Origin: Methylorubrum populi
GTDB taxonomy: Bacteria > Pseudomonadota > Alphaproteobacteria > Rhizobiales > Beijerinckiaceae
Reading direction: 5' to 3'
DNA: 64,000 bases
NCBI RefSeq assembly: GCF_002355515.1
Contig: NZ_AP014809.1
Coordinates: 2,132,501-2,196,500 of the forward strand
In this document: in pieces, positions 34,924-43,802 of the stretch
How the letters are laid out: each line of letters opens with the position of its first letter
Position numbering within the stretch: position 1 is the stretch's first letter
The notes under the pieces: generated by a model
The model's database searches: none
Seen by the model: only the letters and a program-made list of their open reading frames with translations
What the model was told of the DNA's origin: nothing
Program-made: the position numbers and the translations under genes

Positions 34924-35412
34924 ATGACCGAAGCCTTCAGCATTCCGATGCACTTCCGGCCTGCTGACTACACCGCTGAAGTTGACGGAGACGTGCTCAT
35001 CATCATCGACCTCGCGCTCGGCGCGCAGTCTGTCCTGTCGTGCGCGCATGACATCATGTGTGACCTGTTCGAGCGCGACGTCTGGCAGACTGGCATGCGC
35101 ACAATCTGCCAGGACAGCACCGACTGCTGGAGTGAGTGGATTGTCTCGGGCGGCGCCTTCGATGCGGTGTCCAGGATCCCCGAGCCGGCGAATGCGGACC
35201 GCAACGCTGCGATCGCGTGGATCCGCGAGCGTTACGGTTACCCGCACAAGAACGAAGTGCCGGCTCCGGTGACGAAGGAGGACCTCCGGCAGCGCCTCGC
35301 CGACCTAGACGCTGAGGAAGCTGCGGGCGGACCGACGTCCGATGAGGATGCGTTCAGCCGCCACTTCGCCCGCAAGACTTGGGAAAGCGCCCTCCGATAT
35401 CTTGAGGGCTGA
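34924..35412 (+). CDS. Unknown acidic protein
   Basis: 162 residues starting MTEAFSIPMHFRPADYTAEV. The N-terminal 85 residues look like a compact alpha/beta domain with five cysteines (LSCAHDIMCDLF, TICQDSTDCWSEW), and the C-terminus is an acidic helical tail. The gene opens a three-gene cluster (34924-36583) on one strand with unusually moderate G+C. Family not recognised; phage or plasmid origin is likely. Confidence 0.6.
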   Translation: MTEAFSIPMHFRPADYTAEVDGDVLIIIDLALGAQSVLSCAHDIMCDLFERDVWQTGMRTICQDSTDCWSEWIVSGGAFDAVSRIPEPANADRNAAIAWIRERYGYPHKNEVPAPVTKEDLRQRLADLDAEEAAGGPTSDEDAFSRHFARKTWESALRYLEG

Positions 35413-35415
35413 CTG

Positions 35416-35838
35416 ATGTCGCAGCCTCCCCGCGTACCTCTCACGCCAGAGCAGATCCAGGCGGCCGTGGACCGTCTGGACCCATCCCGGCAGCTGCTGC
35501 GTCAGATGCTCATCGAAACCGGAGAGTTGTCCTTCGGACCGCGGTGGCAGGCCCCGATGGCTGAGGCGCTGTCGAAGGCAGCCGGCAGGCGTGTCAGCCC
35601 GCAACAGGTACACAACTTGATCATCGCTCAGCGGAGATTTCCCAATGCGATGATTGAACCCCTCCGCGCTGCTGGTCTGGAACTCACCGCCAGCCTTCGG
35701 CTGCGAGCGGATCGGCTTAAAGCTATCTGGGACTCGGACCCTCACGCCTTGGAGATGGCTGCCGAGGAAAAGCGCGAGATCGACAAGGATATGATGACCC
35801 TTGCAGACCTAAGCCCCTACAGCCGGAAGGAAGGCTGA
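35416..35838 (+). CDS. Unknown protein, possible DNA-binding
   Basis: 140 residues, three bases after the previous stop. It is mostly helical. The stretch MAEALSKAAGRRVSPQQVHN followed by LIIAQRRFPNAMIEPLRAAG resembles an HTH in which the recognition helix carries QQVHN. No catalytic motif is visible. Likely co-transcribed with both neighbours. Confidence 0.6.
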   Translation: MSQPPRVPLTPEQIQAAVDRLDPSRQLLRQMLIETGELSFGPRWQAPMAEALSKAAGRRVSPQQVHNLIIAQRRFPNAMIEPLRAAGLELTASLRLRADRLKAIWDSDPHALEMAAEEKREIDKDMMTLADLSPYSRKEG

Positions 35839-35884
35839 CGATGATCTGGTTCCACTTGCGCCAAGACAGCGCCAACGAGGAGCA

Positions 35885-36583
35885 ATGAGGCAAATGGTCA
35901 GGACGAAGGGTCGACGTCGGCTGGCTTGCCATCACGAAGCCGGACACGCGCTAACGCGATGGTATTTCGGTCACCGAACGGATCGTGCCCTTGTCCTCAC
36001 CGTTGAGGAAGTCCGCGCGCGCAAAGTCGTGAAGAACCGCAAGGGTGTGCGGATTGTCGGCTGTGAGGGCATCGTCGAAGGGTACGACCTCCATAGCTAC
36101 CCGTATGGGCTGCCGCGGATTGAAGGCTCTCCGGAGGAACAGGAACGCTTCAAGTACCTCCGCGCTATCACCCGAGACATGGAGCTCATCAACTGCTTCG
36201 CCGGGTTCATGGCCGAAGCGCACTACCGGCGTATGTCGGCGGCCGCCTGCATGTTCTTAGGGGGAGAGCAGGACATGGAGCGTGCCAAGCTGGTGGTTGG
36301 AGCCTGGGATCTCTCGGACGCAGAGCAGCACGAACTTCTCGCACTGGCCGATGCGAGGGCTGCCGCCCTCGTTCGGTCAAAGGCAGGCGCCGCTGCCATC
36401 AAGGCCATCGCCGATGCATTGATGGAGCGTGGGCGCCTGACCGGGGAGCAGATTGCCACACTGTGCCGCCGCGCCTACGGCGGCAGAGAGTGTGCGTATG
36501 GTGCCTGGAATGCATACTGGCCGGCCACGCCTGAGCAGATCCGATCAGGCTTCATTCCGGAGCGCCTAAGGCAGGCTGCATAG
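35885..36583 (+). CDS. Orphan M41-like (FtsH-type) metallopeptidase
   Basis: 232 residues. HHEAGHALTRWYFG near residue 16 contains the HExxH zinc site of the FtsH peptidase domain. The later acidic segment FLGGEQDMERAKLVVGAWDL matches the GG...D...A region that supplies the third zinc ligand in M41 proteases, and the C-terminal helices (AIADALMERGRLTGEQIATL) match the FtsH tail. The AAA+ ATPase and membrane anchor of FtsH are absent. Stand-alone M41 domains occur on phages and mobile elements. The substrate is unknown; the Lon-like ATPase at 29898 that lacks a protease is a possible but untested partner. Confidence 0.75.
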   Translation: MRQMVRTKGRRRLACHHEAGHALTRWYFGHRTDRALVLTVEEVRARKVVKNRKGVRIVGCEGIVEGYDLHSYPYGLPRIEGSPEEQERFKYLRAITRDMELINCFAGFMAEAHYRRMSAAACMFLGGEQDMERAKLVVGAWDLSDAEQHELLALADARAAALVRSKAGAAAIKAIADALMERGRLTGEQIATLCRRAYGGRECAYGAWNAYWPATPEQIRSGFIPERLRQAA

Positions 36584-37122
36584 GACGAGCCACTTGCTGA
36601 AGCGGGGGGTGGTAGCATGCAGCCAGACATCCAGATCCCGAAGCAGGATAGTGACGGACATGCGATTCAGCAGAGCATCGGTCCGCGTGGGTTCAGGAGT
36701 CCGTGTTCGGCTTCGAGCCAGCCTCAACGCCTTACCTGACACCATCAAGGCTTGGCAGTTCCACGCTGTTGCGCGGTCTACAGCATATTAAGCCGGGCCC
36801 CCTTTGCGAGCATTTTCAGTGTGAAATTGGAAATTCTTCATTAATATCAGATTCTTGAGGTCAGCCCCCCCGCCGGCGGTTTCGATACGCGTTCGGATCT
36901 CCTAAATCCGTGAACGGCAGCTATCGGATCCTATCCGCTAGCCGGAACCGCTCACTGGAAGACTGCAACGCGCCATCAGCTGACCATTGCCGCCAACCGT
37001 CCGAAAGTCCGGTCATCAAGCATTAGCAGACCCCCACGACCAAATCGTGCTACGTGGGTAGCTCACCCATGTCGGCTCCGTTTACCCCGGAATGCCAGGA
37101 ACTTGGCTGCAGGCGCCAGCGC
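36584..37122. other. Gene-free border region
   Basis: About 540 bases between the accessory cluster and the stress genes. The middle (36800-36870) is A+T-rich. Short frames on both strands show no protein character. No tRNA, long repeat or insertion end was noticed. Confidence 0.4.
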
Positions 37123-37374
37123 TCAGACCATTTCTGAGAGGCGCCGCGTATTGTCTGCAACCAGTTCCCGGTAGCGTGCGACGACCTCGCCAGGGCTTCC
37201 GCCCGCCATCAGGGTGTTGGCAGCTTCCATTGCGGCCACGACCTTCTCGCCGACCATCGACACCATCTCGGCCTGAGCCTCGGCTCCGCCCCAGGCGATC
37301 CGCACCAGCCGCAACTCGATGACCTTCTGCGCCTCCACGGCGAGCAGGAACGCGGCATAGAACGGGTTCAGCAT
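37123..37374 (-). CDS. Small phasin-like helical protein
   Basis: 83 residues from ATG 37374, which has GGAGA six bases upstream; the open frame continues upstream but loses protein character. The sequence MLNPFYAAFLLAVEAQKVIE, then AEMVSMVGEKVVAAMEAANT, is amphipathic helical and resembles short phasin-like proteins of alphaproteobacteria that coat polyhydroxybutyrate granules. The resemblance is weak, so function is open. It is divergent from the SDR gene at 37597. Confidence 0.6.
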   Translation of the reverse strand: MLNPFYAAFLLAVEAQKVIELRLVRIAWGGAEAQAEMVSMVGEKVVAAMEAANTLMAGGSPGEVVARYRELVADNTRRLSEMV

Positions 37375-37596
37375 GACGTCTCCGGTGGGTCGGTCCCATC
37401 CGACAACGCCTAAGCGGAGGCCCGGTCCCTGCGGACGATGACGCAGGTAAGACCCCAGGGTCGGGTGTGGCGATGATACCCTAACGGCCACTGGAACAGA
37501 CGCGCGGGTCGGTGATTGGCCCGCTATCCGGGCAGCGCCTTCCCTGAACCGCGCCGCGTGTGCTGCCCTGGCCAAGCCGGCGCCATGGAACACCAG

Positions 37597-38502
37597 ATGA
37601 CGGATGCCCCGGACCTGCGCCTGAAGATGCAGGACCCCCGCACACAATACCCGCAACCGCCCTTCGAGAAGCAGCCGCAGGAAGCCCCGGGGCTGGCGCA
37701 GGCGATGAAGCCCAAGCCCGACCATGGCGAAACCAGCTATCGCGGCCACGGTCGCCTAGAGGGACGCAAGGCCCTCGTCACCGGTGCCGATTCCGGTATC
37801 GGTCGGGCAGCCGCCATCGCGTTCGCCCGCGAGGGCGCCGATGTGGCGCTCAGCTTCGTCGCGGACGAGATGCCCGACGCGCAGGAGGTCGCCAAGCTGA
37901 TCGAGGCGGAGGGCCGCAAGGCGGTGCTGCTGCCGGGCGACATCACCGACAAGGGGTTCTGCGAGGCACTCGTGAAGAAGGCGGTCACCGACCTCGGCGG
38001 CCTTGACATCCTCGTCAATAACGCCGGCAAGCAGACGAACCAGAAAGACATCACCGATATCACGGACGAGCAGTTCGACCGGACGCTGAAGACCAACCTC
38101 TACGCCATGTTCTGGATCACCAAGGCCGCCCTACCGCACATGCCGGCCGGCGCCTCTGTGATCAACACCGCCTCGGTCGTAGCCTACAACCCGCCGCAGA
38201 TCCTGGTCGACTACGCGACCACGAAGGCCGGCATCGTCGCCTTCTCGAAGGCGCTGGCCAAGCAGCAGATCGCGAAGGGCATCCGGGTGAACGCGGTGGC
38301 GCCCGGTCCGTTCTGGACGGCCCTGCAGCCCTCGGGCGGCCAGCCGCAGGAGAACGTCGAGAAGTTCGGTTCCGAGGTGCCGCTGGGCCGTCCCGGCCAG
38401 CCGGTTGAACTCGCTCCGGTCTACGTGTTCCTCGCGAGCCAGGAGGCGAGCTACGTCACCGGCGAGGTCTATGGCGCCACCGGCGGCAACGGCACCGCCT
38501 GA
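37597..38502 (+). CDS. SDR family oxidoreductase (general stress type)
   Basis: 301 residues from ATG 37597 (MTDAPDLRLKMQDPRTQYP); ATG 37585 would add four residues. The proline-rich N-terminal segment before the Rossmann fold is typical of the GSP39/YghA-like subgroup. Motifs: TGADSGIGRAAA (NAD(P) binding), NNAGKQ, and the catalytic Ser-Tyr-Lys as NTASVVAYNP...YATTKAG. YVTGEVYGATGG closes the domain. The substrate is unknown; related proteins are induced by osmotic and general stress. Confidence 0.88.
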   Translation: MTDAPDLRLKMQDPRTQYPQPPFEKQPQEAPGLAQAMKPKPDHGETSYRGHGRLEGRKALVTGADSGIGRAAAIAFAREGADVALSFVADEMPDAQEVAKLIEAEGRKAVLLPGDITDKGFCEALVKKAVTDLGGLDILVNNAGKQTNQKDITDITDEQFDRTLKTNLYAMFWITKAALPHMPAGASVINTASVVAYNPPQILVDYATTKAGIVAFSKALAKQQIAKGIRVNAVAPGPFWTALQPSGGQPQENVEKFGSEVPLGRPGQPVELAPVYVFLASQEASYVTGEVYGATGGNGTA

Positions 38503-38510
38503 TCGCTCAT

Positions 38511-38546
38511 CCCGGCGGACGCAGCCTCCGTGGGGTGGCCGCCGGG
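38511..38546. terminator. Hairpin between convergent genes
   Basis: CCCGGCGG (38511-38518) and CCGCCGGG (38539-38546) are perfect complements with a 20-base loop. They sit between the ends of the SDR gene and the convergent SnoaL-like gene. There is no T-run, so it is a weak candidate. Confidence 0.35.
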
Positions 38547-38584
38547 ACGCGGGTTATATCACGTCACGGCGTCGTCGCCGGCCG

Positions 38585-38998
38585 TCACGTGTCGACGGCG
38601 CCGAGTTGCTTGAGCATCGTCAGGTTGTCCATCAACGCCCAGTGTTCGACGAGGCGACCGTCCGCGACCTGGAAGAGGTCCATGACCACGATGTCGATGT
38701 GTTGCCCGGTGGCCGGCAGCCCCTGGAACTCGCCGGTATGCCGCCCCTGGAAACGTAGCCGTGCGAGTATGCGGTCGCCCTCGGCGATGAGTTCGTCGAC
38801 TGGCATAGCAATGTCCGACAGGCCGCCATGCAGGACCGCGGCGAGCTTGCGCACGCCCGCCGGTCCGCGCACCTCGAAGTCGAGGCCCGGGTCGTGCCGG
38901 ACGAAGTCCGGCGCGATGTTGGCGTCCCACCAAGCATCGTCGCAGTCGCGGAACGCATCGAAGTAGGCGCGGACGAGCCGCTTGTTGTCCTCCCTCAT
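38585..38998 (-). CDS. SnoaL-like ester cyclase/polyketide cyclase family protein
   Basis: 137 residues. The fold signature of the NTF2/SnoaL family is visible: MREDNKRLVRAYFDAFRDCD at the N-terminus, APDFVRHDP, VDELIAEGDRILARLRFQGR, and a final VVMDLFQVADGRLVEHW. Members are small cone-shaped proteins that bind hydrophobic ligands; most have no known substrate. Its start overlaps the stop of the catalase-like gene (ATGA), so they form one transcription unit. Confidence 0.85.
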   Translation of the reverse strand: MREDNKRLVRAYFDAFRDCDDAWWDANIAPDFVRHDPGLDFEVRGPAGVRKLAAVLHGGLSDIAMPVDELIAEGDRILARLRFQGRHTGEFQGLPATGQHIDIVVMDLFQVADGRLVEHWALMDNLTMLKQLGAVDT

Positions 38999-40074
38999 CG
39001 GCGCACCGCGCCCGGCTCGTGGATCGGGCAGCGGTTGAAGCGCTCGCGGAACTCGGCCGAATGCCGGTAGGGAGCGTTGCGGGCGCGGTTGATGTTGCCG
39101 AGCGGCCGATGCGCGGCGAGCCCGGTCCAGACACTGAAGCGCATCTCCTCATCCACCACCTGGACCCGGGCCGGATCCCAACTGTCCTGGGGCTGGACGC
39201 GGAGGACGCCGACCCGCTGGAACGGTGCCTCGTCCTCCTTCCACTCCACCGTAGGATCCTCGACCGGCTGGCGTTCGAGGTCGCGGCAGAGCTGCACGCG
39301 GAACTCCCATTCACCGGCGATGCCAGCCATCTCGGACCGCACCGTCTCGCGGATCGCGTACGGCCGACCGGAGGCGTCGATCTCGGCGCCGGTCAGGGCG
39401 GTCAGGGCGGGGGCGACCGGGACCAGCGAGAACTTGGCGATGTAGTCACCGTACCGAAACGGCGTCAGGCTGTTGTACGTCTCGCCGAGGGGGTCGACGT
39501 TGGGCGCGCCGCCCAGCGAGCCGATGGTGGGGCTGTCGACGCCAAATGCGTGCAGCGCCTTGTTCACCCCGCGCAACACGGTCGAGGCGGCGACCTTCAG
39601 TCCCTCCACCCGGTCGGTCGTGCCGGCGAGCAGCTTGAGGCTGCCGAGGAACTTCTCGGCGTTCGGCGCCTGGAACACCTTGCCGTTGACCATGATGAAG
39701 TTCTGCGTCGTTCCTTCCGCATCCGGGAGACGCTCGCCCTCGACGTCTAGGACCTTCAAGGCGATGCCCCGGGGCAGGGAGACGGAGTCGGGTAGGATGT
39801 CGCCCGCGTTGGTCGACATCCGCATGTACACCTTATGCTCCCCCGCCTTCGCGAACAGGCCCTGGGCCAGTTCGGGGGGCAGCCCCGCATCGACCGTCAG
39901 CGTCCCTACGAGGATGCCGTGCGACTTCGCGTGGACCGAGCGCACGGCATGGCCCGAATGCTCCGCGACCCTGGTCAGGATCGTGTCGAAGGCCTCGTTC
40001 AGTTGTTCGATGGTCTGCCCTTCGTCGGGCCTCACCACCTCGACATCGGGACTGTATCGAACGGGTGGTTGCAC
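38995..40074 (-). CDS. Catalase family (heme) protein, copy 1
   Basis: 359 residues from GTG 40074, chosen because AGGAGA lies at the right distance; the long upstream frame is unprotein-like. SVHAKSHGILVGTLTV matches the catalase distal-histidine region (VHAKG.GA.G). LPRGIALKVLDVEGERLPDA and NFIMVNGKVF match the core barrel of the catalase-related family. It is shorter than true catalases and lacks their C-terminal domain, so it may be a heme peroxidase-like enzyme. It has a paralogue (40335-41417) transcribed divergently from a shared region of 260 bases. Confidence 0.8.
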   Translation of the reverse strand: MQPPVRYSPDVEVVRPDEGQTIEQLNEAFDTILTRVAEHSGHAVRSVHAKSHGILVGTLTVDAGLPPELAQGLFAKAGEHKVYMRMSTNAGDILPDSVSLPRGIALKVLDVEGERLPDAEGTTQNFIMVNGKVFQAPNAEKFLGSLKLLAGTTDRVEGLKVAASTVLRGVNKALHAFGVDSPTIGSLGGAPNVDPLGETYNSLTPFRYGDYIAKFSLVPVAPALTALTGAEIDASGRPYAIRETVRSEMAGIAGEWEFRVQLCRDLERQPVEDPTVEWKEDEAPFQRVGVLRVQPQDSWDPARVQVVDEEMRFSVWTGLAAHRPLGNINRARNAPYRHSAEFRERFNRCPIHEPGAVRR

Positions 40075-40334
40075 GGTCAGTCTCCTGGCAGCGGCCGAGA
40101 CAGAACGACAGCGGGTGGGTGACGTTCCGGATTGCGCGACATTCAATCGCCCATGAACGAACCCGGGAACGTACGCCCCGGCGGGCGGCTTGTCGGCGGT
40201 ACGGCCCGCCCAGCCGCCACGGGTTCGTCGTCTTGCGCCCGCCCTTTGCTCCAAAGCAGCAGGTCGATCCCGCGCCCTGACCCCGGCCAACGTCAAGCAA
40301 TCCCGTTGGCGCACGACACGATCAGGAGATGCCC

Positions 40335-41417
40335 ATGACCTACCTCCGTTACGCGCCCGACATCGAGACGCCTGCCCCGGACGAGCAGAAGTCCATCGAC
40401 GGCATCATCCAGGGGATGACCCAGCAGTCGCAGGTCGTGGAGAAGCGCGAGCGTCACGCGGTGCGCGCGAGCCACGCGAAAAGCTCTGCCTGCGTCACCG
40501 GGGAGTTGGTCGTCCCCGAAGGCCTGCCGCCCGAACTCGCACAGGGTCTGTTCGCCAAGCCCGGGATGCACAAGGTAGCCGTGCGCTTCGCCCAGGGGCC
40601 GGGCGAAACCCTGGGCGACCGCGTGTCGACCCACCGCGGCATGTCGATCAAGGTCTTCGGGGTGCCCGGCGAGAAGCTGCCCGGCCACGACGTCGAGACC
40701 CAGGACTTCGTGCTCGCCACCGGCACGACCTTCCCGTCCGGGACGGCTGCCGGGTTCCTGCGCGACGGAACCGTGATCGGCAAGGCGACCGGCCTGCCCG
40801 AAGGCGTGAAGAGTGCGGTCGCCGCAACCGCACGCAACCTCAACCGGGTGTTGCATGCCTTCGGCACGGAGAGCGCCATGGCCGACTTCCTCGGCCACCC
40901 CTACAGCCATCCGCTCGCCGACAGCTACTTCAGCCAAGCTCCGATGCGGTTCGGGGACTACGTCGCCAAGCTCGGCGCGGTCCCGGCTTCGAAGGCGCAG
41001 CTGGACCTGGCCGAATGGCGGCTCGACTCACACGATGACGAGGACGGTTTCCGCCACGCGGCCGCGGCGTTCTTCCGCGACAACGAGGTGGTGTACGAGC
41101 TTAAGGCGCAGCTCTGGGCGGATGCTGAGCGCCAGCCCATCGAGGACGCCTCGGTCGACTGGCCGGTCGCGGTCAGCCCGTACCGGACGGTGGCGACGCT
41201 TCGGCTGCCGCGCCAAGATGCCTACTCACCCGAGCGGGTGCACTACTTCGACGAGGTGATGACCTTCCGGCCGGCGCACAGCCTCGCGGAGCACCGGCCG
41301 CTTGGCTCGGTGATGCGCGCACGGCTGCAGGTCTATCGGGCGCTGAGCGATTTCCGGCATCGCGAGAATGGCGTGACCGCAGAGAACACAGCCTCGCCCG
41401 AAAGCATCCCGGCCTGA
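40335..41417 (+). CDS. Catalase family (heme) protein, copy 2
   Basis: 360 residues from ATG 40335. AGGAG at 40324-40328 fits this start, not the in-frame ATG six bases earlier. It is a paralogue of the divergent gene at 38995, sharing LPPELAQGLFAK, HAKS, SIKVFGVPGEKLPG and PLGSVMRARLQVYR in the same order. The distal histidine region is RASHAKSSACVTGEL. The predicted role is peroxide- or organic-hydroperoxide-linked heme chemistry. With Dps next to it, the neighbourhood looks oxidative-stress related. Confidence 0.82.
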   Translation: MTYLRYAPDIETPAPDEQKSIDGIIQGMTQQSQVVEKRERHAVRASHAKSSACVTGELVVPEGLPPELAQGLFAKPGMHKVAVRFAQGPGETLGDRVSTHRGMSIKVFGVPGEKLPGHDVETQDFVLATGTTFPSGTAAGFLRDGTVIGKATGLPEGVKSAVAATARNLNRVLHAFGTESAMADFLGHPYSHPLADSYFSQAPMRFGDYVAKLGAVPASKAQLDLAEWRLDSHDDEDGFRHAAAAFFRDNEVVYELKAQLWADAERQPIEDASVDWPVAVSPYRTVATLRLPRQDAYSPERVHYFDEVMTFRPAHSLAEHRPLGSVMRARLQVYRALSDFRHRENGVTAENTASPESIPA

Positions 41418-41434
41418 CACCACGTTTCTTGCGA

Positions 41435-41468
41435 CCGCCCCTCAGTACGGTCAGGTACGAAGGGGCGG
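41435..41468. terminator. Hairpin between convergent catalase-like and dps genes
   Basis: CCGCCCCT (41435-41442) pairs with AGGGGCGG (41461-41468). It is positioned between the ends of the two convergent genes (stops at 41417 and 41476). There is no T-run; it probably acts in both directions. Confidence 0.45.
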
Positions 41469-41475
41469 CCACGGC

Positions 41476-42012
41476 TCAATTGCGAGCGTCGCCGTCGCGC
41501 ATCTGACCCGTCGGCTCTTGCACGTGGGCTTCGAGGAACCAGAGGTGCTTGTCGACGGCGCGGGACACCTCCGTGAACAGGTCCGCCGTGTCGGCGTCAC
41601 CCGCCTCGTCCGTCTCGTCGATGTTCTCACGCACGGCGTTGGCGTAGGCGGCGTAGCTGTCGATCAGCGCGGCGACGTGGTCGGCGATGGCGTAGATGCC
41701 GGTCGGGTAGGCGGGCAACTTGGTCTTGTCGGCCACGATTTGCGCCGTTCCCAGGGCCGTGCCACCGAGCTGCACCGCCCGCTCGGCCACCTTGTCGTTG
41801 AAGCCGCTGATCTCGGCACGGAAGCCGTCCAGCATCAGGTGGATCCCGATGAACTGCGGCCCTTTGAGATTCCAGTGCGCCTGCTTGATCGCCAGCGCGA
41901 GGTCGATGCCGTCCGCCAGCCGGGCGTTCAAAGCCTCGATGGACACCTTCTTGGCGTTGGAATCGGTATTGTTGCGGGTCCGATGAGTACGCGGGGTGCT
42001 GCTCGTCGCCAT
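41476..42012 (-). CDS. dps: Dps family DNA-binding ferritin-like protein
   Basis: 178 residues from ATG 42012, preceded by GGAG. The ferroxidase-site residues of Dps are visible: AIKQAHWNLKGPQFIGIH, then MLDGFRAEISGFNDKVAERA. The lysine- and threonine-rich N-terminal tail (STPRTHRTRNNTDSNAKK) could bind DNA. Dps forms 12-subunit shells that store iron and use hydrogen peroxide, protecting DNA in starved or stressed cells. It fits with the adjacent heme proteins. Confidence 0.94.
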   Translation of the reverse strand: MATSSTPRTHRTRNNTDSNAKKVSIEALNARLADGIDLALAIKQAHWNLKGPQFIGIHLMLDGFRAEISGFNDKVAERAVQLGGTALGTAQIVADKTKLPAYPTGIYAIADHVAALIDSYAAYANAVRENIDETDEAGDADTADLFTEVSRAVDKHLWFLEAHVQEPTGQMRDGDARN

Positions 42013-42316
42013 GCTTCTGCTCCGTGATGCCGAGGCGGCAATTGTGTAGAGCGGAGGAGGTTCCCTGGTCGGGTCCGACCTTTGGGCACCCCAGCCCCTG
42101 GCCGCCAAGGGTCGCACCGGCCCGTCATGGGGTCGTCGCGACGAGTTCAGGTATCTGTCACGAAGAGGTGGAACGGGAACTTCAAGCCTGCATCACCTCG
42201 GCGAGAAGGCCGGAGCACGGAACTCCCACGGAACCTCTCCCGCAAGGCGGACTTCCCATTCACCGCTCATGGTGTGACACGGGGCGGCCCTCTCGAACGG
42301 TGACGGAACGAGACAG
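42013..42316. other. Divergent promoter region dps / SDR
   Basis: About 300 bases between two divergent stress genes. It should hold both promoters. No strong palindrome or known box was recognised. Confidence 0.35.
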
Positions 42317-43123
42317 ATGGATCTTGGCATCAGCGGACGGATCGCGGTCGTGACGGGAGCCAAGTCTGGCATGGGCCGCTCGACCGCCGAACATCTCTTG
42401 CGCGAAGGCGTCCACGTCGTCCTGACCGACAAGGAAGGCCCTGAGTTGCAGGCCACCGCCGAGGAACTGGCGGCGCTGGGCCCGGTCCGTGCCATCGAAG
42501 CGGACCTGAGCACGGCCAAGGGGATCGAGGTGCTCGCCGCCTTCGCCAACATGGCCTTCGACGACAAGCCGACCATCCTCGTCTGCGCCGCTGGGATCAC
42601 CGGGGCGTCGGGGGACTTCCTGGACCTCACCGACGACGACTGGCTTGAGGCGTTGCAGACCGACCTCATGGCCGGGGTGCGCGCGACCAGGGCCTTCATT
42701 CCGCACATGCGCAAGGCGGGCTGGGGCCGCGTTGTGCTGTTCTCGTCCGAGGACGCCGTGCAGCCCTACGTCGAGGAACTGCCCTACGCGGCGGCCAAGG
42801 CGGGCGTCCTGAACCTCGCGAAAGGATTGTCCAAGGCCTACGGGCCGGACGGCGTGCTTGTGAACGCGGTCGGGCCGGCCTTCATCGCAACGCCGATGAC
42901 TGACGCGCAGATGGAGAAGAAGGCCAAGGAGAAAGGCATCTCGTTCGACGAAGCGGTCCAGGTCACTCTGGACGAGGAGCGCCCCGGCATCGTCGCCAAG
43001 CGGCGCGGCCGCGCGGAGGAAGTCGCCGCCGCGGTCACGTTCCTCTGCTCGGAACATGCCAGCTTTATCACGGGCGAGTTCCTCAGGGTCGACGGCGGTT
43101 CGGTCATGACCATGGGAGCTTAG
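42317..43123 (+). CDS. SDR family oxidoreductase (FabG-like)
   Basis: 268 residues, normal SDR length. NAD(P)-binding TGAKSGMGRSTA, then VCAAG for NNAG, catalytic FSSEDAV...YAAAKAG (Ser, Tyr, Lys), and C-terminal ITGEFLRVDGG. It resembles 3-oxoacyl-ACP reductase-like dehydrogenases with broad alcohol or ketone substrates; the actual substrate is unknown. A single gene flanked by dps upstream (divergent). Confidence 0.88.
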   Translation: MDLGISGRIAVVTGAKSGMGRSTAEHLLREGVHVVLTDKEGPELQATAEELAALGPVRAIEADLSTAKGIEVLAAFANMAFDDKPTILVCAAGITGASGDFLDLTDDDWLEALQTDLMAGVRATRAFIPHMRKAGWGRVVLFSSEDAVQPYVEELPYAAAKAGVLNLAKGLSKAYGPDGVLVNAVGPAFIATPMTDAQMEKKAKEKGISFDEAVQVTLDEERPGIVAKRRGRAEEVAAAVTFLCSEHASFITGEFLRVDGGSVMTMGA

Positions 43124-43296
43124 CCCTCCTGATAGCCGGCGGCCTCACTTCGCCGTGCGGTCTTCGACGGGTTGCTATCGAAGGTCCACGTCGTAAGCGC
43201 GCCGCCGTCGGCCCCGCGGCCACGGTCCCAGGAACCGTCGTCGGTAGCGGGGGCTTTTTACCGACCCCGGGGCATGCCCGGGCAAAAGGGTAGGTC

Positions 43297-43506
43297 ATGT
43301 CCACAGATACCGAAATGCACCGCCAGTTGCTCGGCGCGTTGAAGGATGCCCAGGGCAAGGGCGACGGTAGCTTCGAGAAGGCCGTCACCGCCGCCTTCGA
43401 GCACGTCTTCGAACATCTTGGCCGATTGAACGACCACGTTTCGCCGAGCAGTCCCGACGGAGGCGACCGCCACTTGCAGCCGGGCGAGTCCCCGACGCTC
43501 CGGTAG
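43297..43506 (+). CDS. Small unknown protein
   Basis: 69 residues (MSTDTEMHRQLLGALKDAQG). It is helical with FEKAVTAAFEHVFEHLGRLN, then a polar tail. The start ATG follows AAAAGGGTAGG. No family recognised. It lies alone between the SDR gene and a Crp/Fnr regulator. Confidence 0.5.
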   Translation: MSTDTEMHRQLLGALKDAQGKGDGSFEKAVTAAFEHVFEHLGRLNDHVSPSSPDGGDRHLQPGESPTLR

Positions 43507-43802
43507 TCCGGGGCGCGGACGGACGTCATGGTCCTCAGCTGTCGCGTCCATCCTTGCCTCTGTCTCGCCTGGCTGAGCCTGCATACACCGCTTTTCAACG
43601 AGCTTGGGATCGGGTGTCAGAAGCCGCGCATCCCCGCGCCTACAGTCGGTCACGACCACGTCAAGCTCTCCTAACCCAGGAACAGCGTAGTTTCCTACCA
43701 GGCTCTTCGCGTGTAAGTTGAGCCCGCCGTGGCGTGGCTCTCGTAGCTGCCGGCGACCATGTGCCGTTCGCGCTCCCATGTTCATCCCCTAGGCCAGCTT
43801 TC

